From: Fuscovulum sp.
Lineage (GTDB): Bacteria; Pseudomonadota; Alphaproteobacteria; Rhodobacterales; Rhodobacteraceae
NCBI GenBank assembly: GCA_035192965.1
Contig: CP136571.1
Location: forward strand, 1,012,501 to 1,076,500
Direction of reading: 5' to 3'
Length of the DNA: 64,000 nt
The notes under the pieces were generated by a model. It was not told the origin of the DNA and searched no databases. It was given only the letters and a program-made list of their open reading frames with translations. Position 1 is the stretch's first letter, and every line of letters starts with the position of its first letter. Both the position numbers and the translations under genes were made by a program. Below, piece by piece: positions 63,347-64,000 of the stretch.

Positions 63347-64000
63347 GGCGAAAATGACCGAACGCATCACCTTGACCGAAGCTTCTCGGCGCGCGCCTCG
63401 AATCACGGCGCGGGGGGATAGTCGGCTGCTGGAAGAAGGTGCCGCCCCGACGCTGGCCGACCTTGCAGGGGCCTTGCAGTTTGCCCTTGGCGATGGCCGC
63501 ATCTGGCTGAGCGACGAGCGGATGGTGATGATGCAGACGCAGGTTCTGGGCAGCCTGCGGCGCGATGTGATCAAGCGGATCGGCATAGATGCGGCACGCA
63601 GCCTGTTCTACCGCACGGGCTGGCGGCAGGGGCAGCTCTACGCCGACCTGGTCCGGAAACGGTTCAACCAGGATGATCTGACCGCCGCGCTGGCGGCCGG
63701 CCCGCGCCTGCACACGATGGAAGGCTTCGTCAAGGTCACCACCAAGCGGTTCGAGTTCGACATCAAGCGCGGGCATTATCACGGTGAGTTTCACTGGCAT
63801 GACAGCACGGAGGCAGTGGAGCATCTGAACGCCTTTGGCGTGTCCGACTGCCCGACCTGCTGGATGCAGGTGGGGGCGCCAGCCGGGTTCACCACCGCCC
63901 TTCTGGGCCAACCGGTGATCTTTCGCGAGGTTGAGTGCATGGGCATGGGGGCCGAACGCTGCGTCGTGATCGGGCGCAACGCTGCCGCCTGGGGCAAAGA
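63345..64000 (+). CDS. XylR/DmpR-type sigma-54-dependent activator, N-terminal part (cut by window end)
   Basis: About 218 residues are visible and the frame is open to the end. The XylR N-terminal sensory domain (ADLAGALQFALGDGRIWLSDERMVMMQ; MEGFVKVTTKRFEFDIKRGHYHGEFHWHDSTEAVEHL) is followed by the V4R domain (CPTCWMQVGAPAGFTTALLGQPVIFREVECMGMGAERCVVIGR) that binds aromatic effectors. The AAA+ and HTH parts would lie beyond the window. EhyR-like regulators control eugenol genes, so this may control the divergent calA operon. ATG 63354 is an alternative start. Confidence 0.85.
   Translation, partial: MAKMTERITLTEASRRAPRITARGDSRLLEEGAAPTLADLAGALQFALGDGRIWLSDERMVMMQTQVLGSLRRDVIKRIGIDAARSLFYRTGWRQGQLYADLVRKRFNQDDLTAALAAGPRLHTMEGFVKVTTKRFEFDIKRGHYHGEFHWHDSTEAVEHLNAFGVSDCPTCWMQVGAPAGFTTALLGQPVIFREVECMGMGAERCVVIGRNAAAWGK

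Overview
The window is GC-rich, densely packed DNA with many 1-8 bp gene overlaps. It carries an FixK/FNR-like regulator without iron-sulfur ligands, Tat-dependent exported oxidases, liv-type ABC uptake and lignin-monomer genes. All of this fits an alphaproteobacterium, most likely a Rhodobacteraceae member. That placement is an inference from gene content and style; no rRNA or tRNA gene is present to confirm it.

Region 1 (1-3.2 kb) holds the end of a membrane flippase-like gene, a Crp/Fnr regulator, three small conserved-looking hypothetical genes and a small exported protein followed by a strong terminator.

Region 2 (3.2-24.4 kb) is the most unusual block: an envelope glycolipid or polysaccharide locus built around a 2513-residue, highly reducing, thioesterase-less type I polyketide synthase. 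Its stop overlaps the start of an alpha-oxoamine synthase (serine-palmitoyltransferase family). A 3-ketodihydrosphingosine-reductase-like SDR ends the divergent operon. This trio is the logic of fungal fumonisin/sphingofungin synthesis (chain made by PKS, released by decarboxylative condensation with an amino acid, ketone reduced to an amino alcohol). Here it is embedded among two GT4 glycosyltransferases, a pyruvyltransferase, a double-domain pyruvyltransferase, a CDP-alcohol phosphotransferase and a capsule-type export set (OPX lipoprotein, KpsE-like, KpsM-like, KpsT-like). The predicted product is a sphingoid-like, phospho-headgrouped, glycosylated and pyruvylated surface lipid or lipid-anchored polymer. 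The KpsE-like gene has an in-frame TAG, and the KpsT-like ATPase lacks the catalytic Glu and switch His.

Region 3 (24.6-29.3 kb) is an arginine deiminase operon (transporter, arcA, arcB, arcC). Region 4 (29.4-32.5 kb) is a MacAB-like adaptor/permease/ATPase export operon.

Region 5 (32.7-64 kb) is an aromatic (phenylpropanoid/lignin monomer) catabolic island. Read as a pathway: a vanillyl-alcohol-oxidase-family enzyme (eugenol-type), CalA-like coniferyl alcohol dehydrogenase and an aromatic aldehyde dehydrogenase feed ferulate. Feruloyl-CoA synthetase, a crotonase, an SDR and an amidohydrolase shorten the side chain by what looks like CoA-dependent beta-oxidative deacetylation. A LigM-like tetrahydrofolate-dependent O-demethylase with a MetF-like partner removes methyl groups. 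LigAB-type 4,5-dioxygenase opens the ring, with the LigA subunit fused to an alpha/beta hydrolase. GalB/LigK/GalD-like enzymes carry the product to central metabolism. A Liv-type ABC importer and an outer-membrane channel supply substrate. Between these lies a four-gene block whose products all carry export signals (Tat VOC dioxygenase, Tat intradiol dioxygenase, Sec SnoaL-like protein, Tat metallo-beta-lactamase fold), divergent from an HxlR-type regulator. Five regulators of five families (LysR with two HTH domains, MarR, GntR, HxlR, XylR-like) are present, and several plausible operator repeats can be read directly in the sequence.
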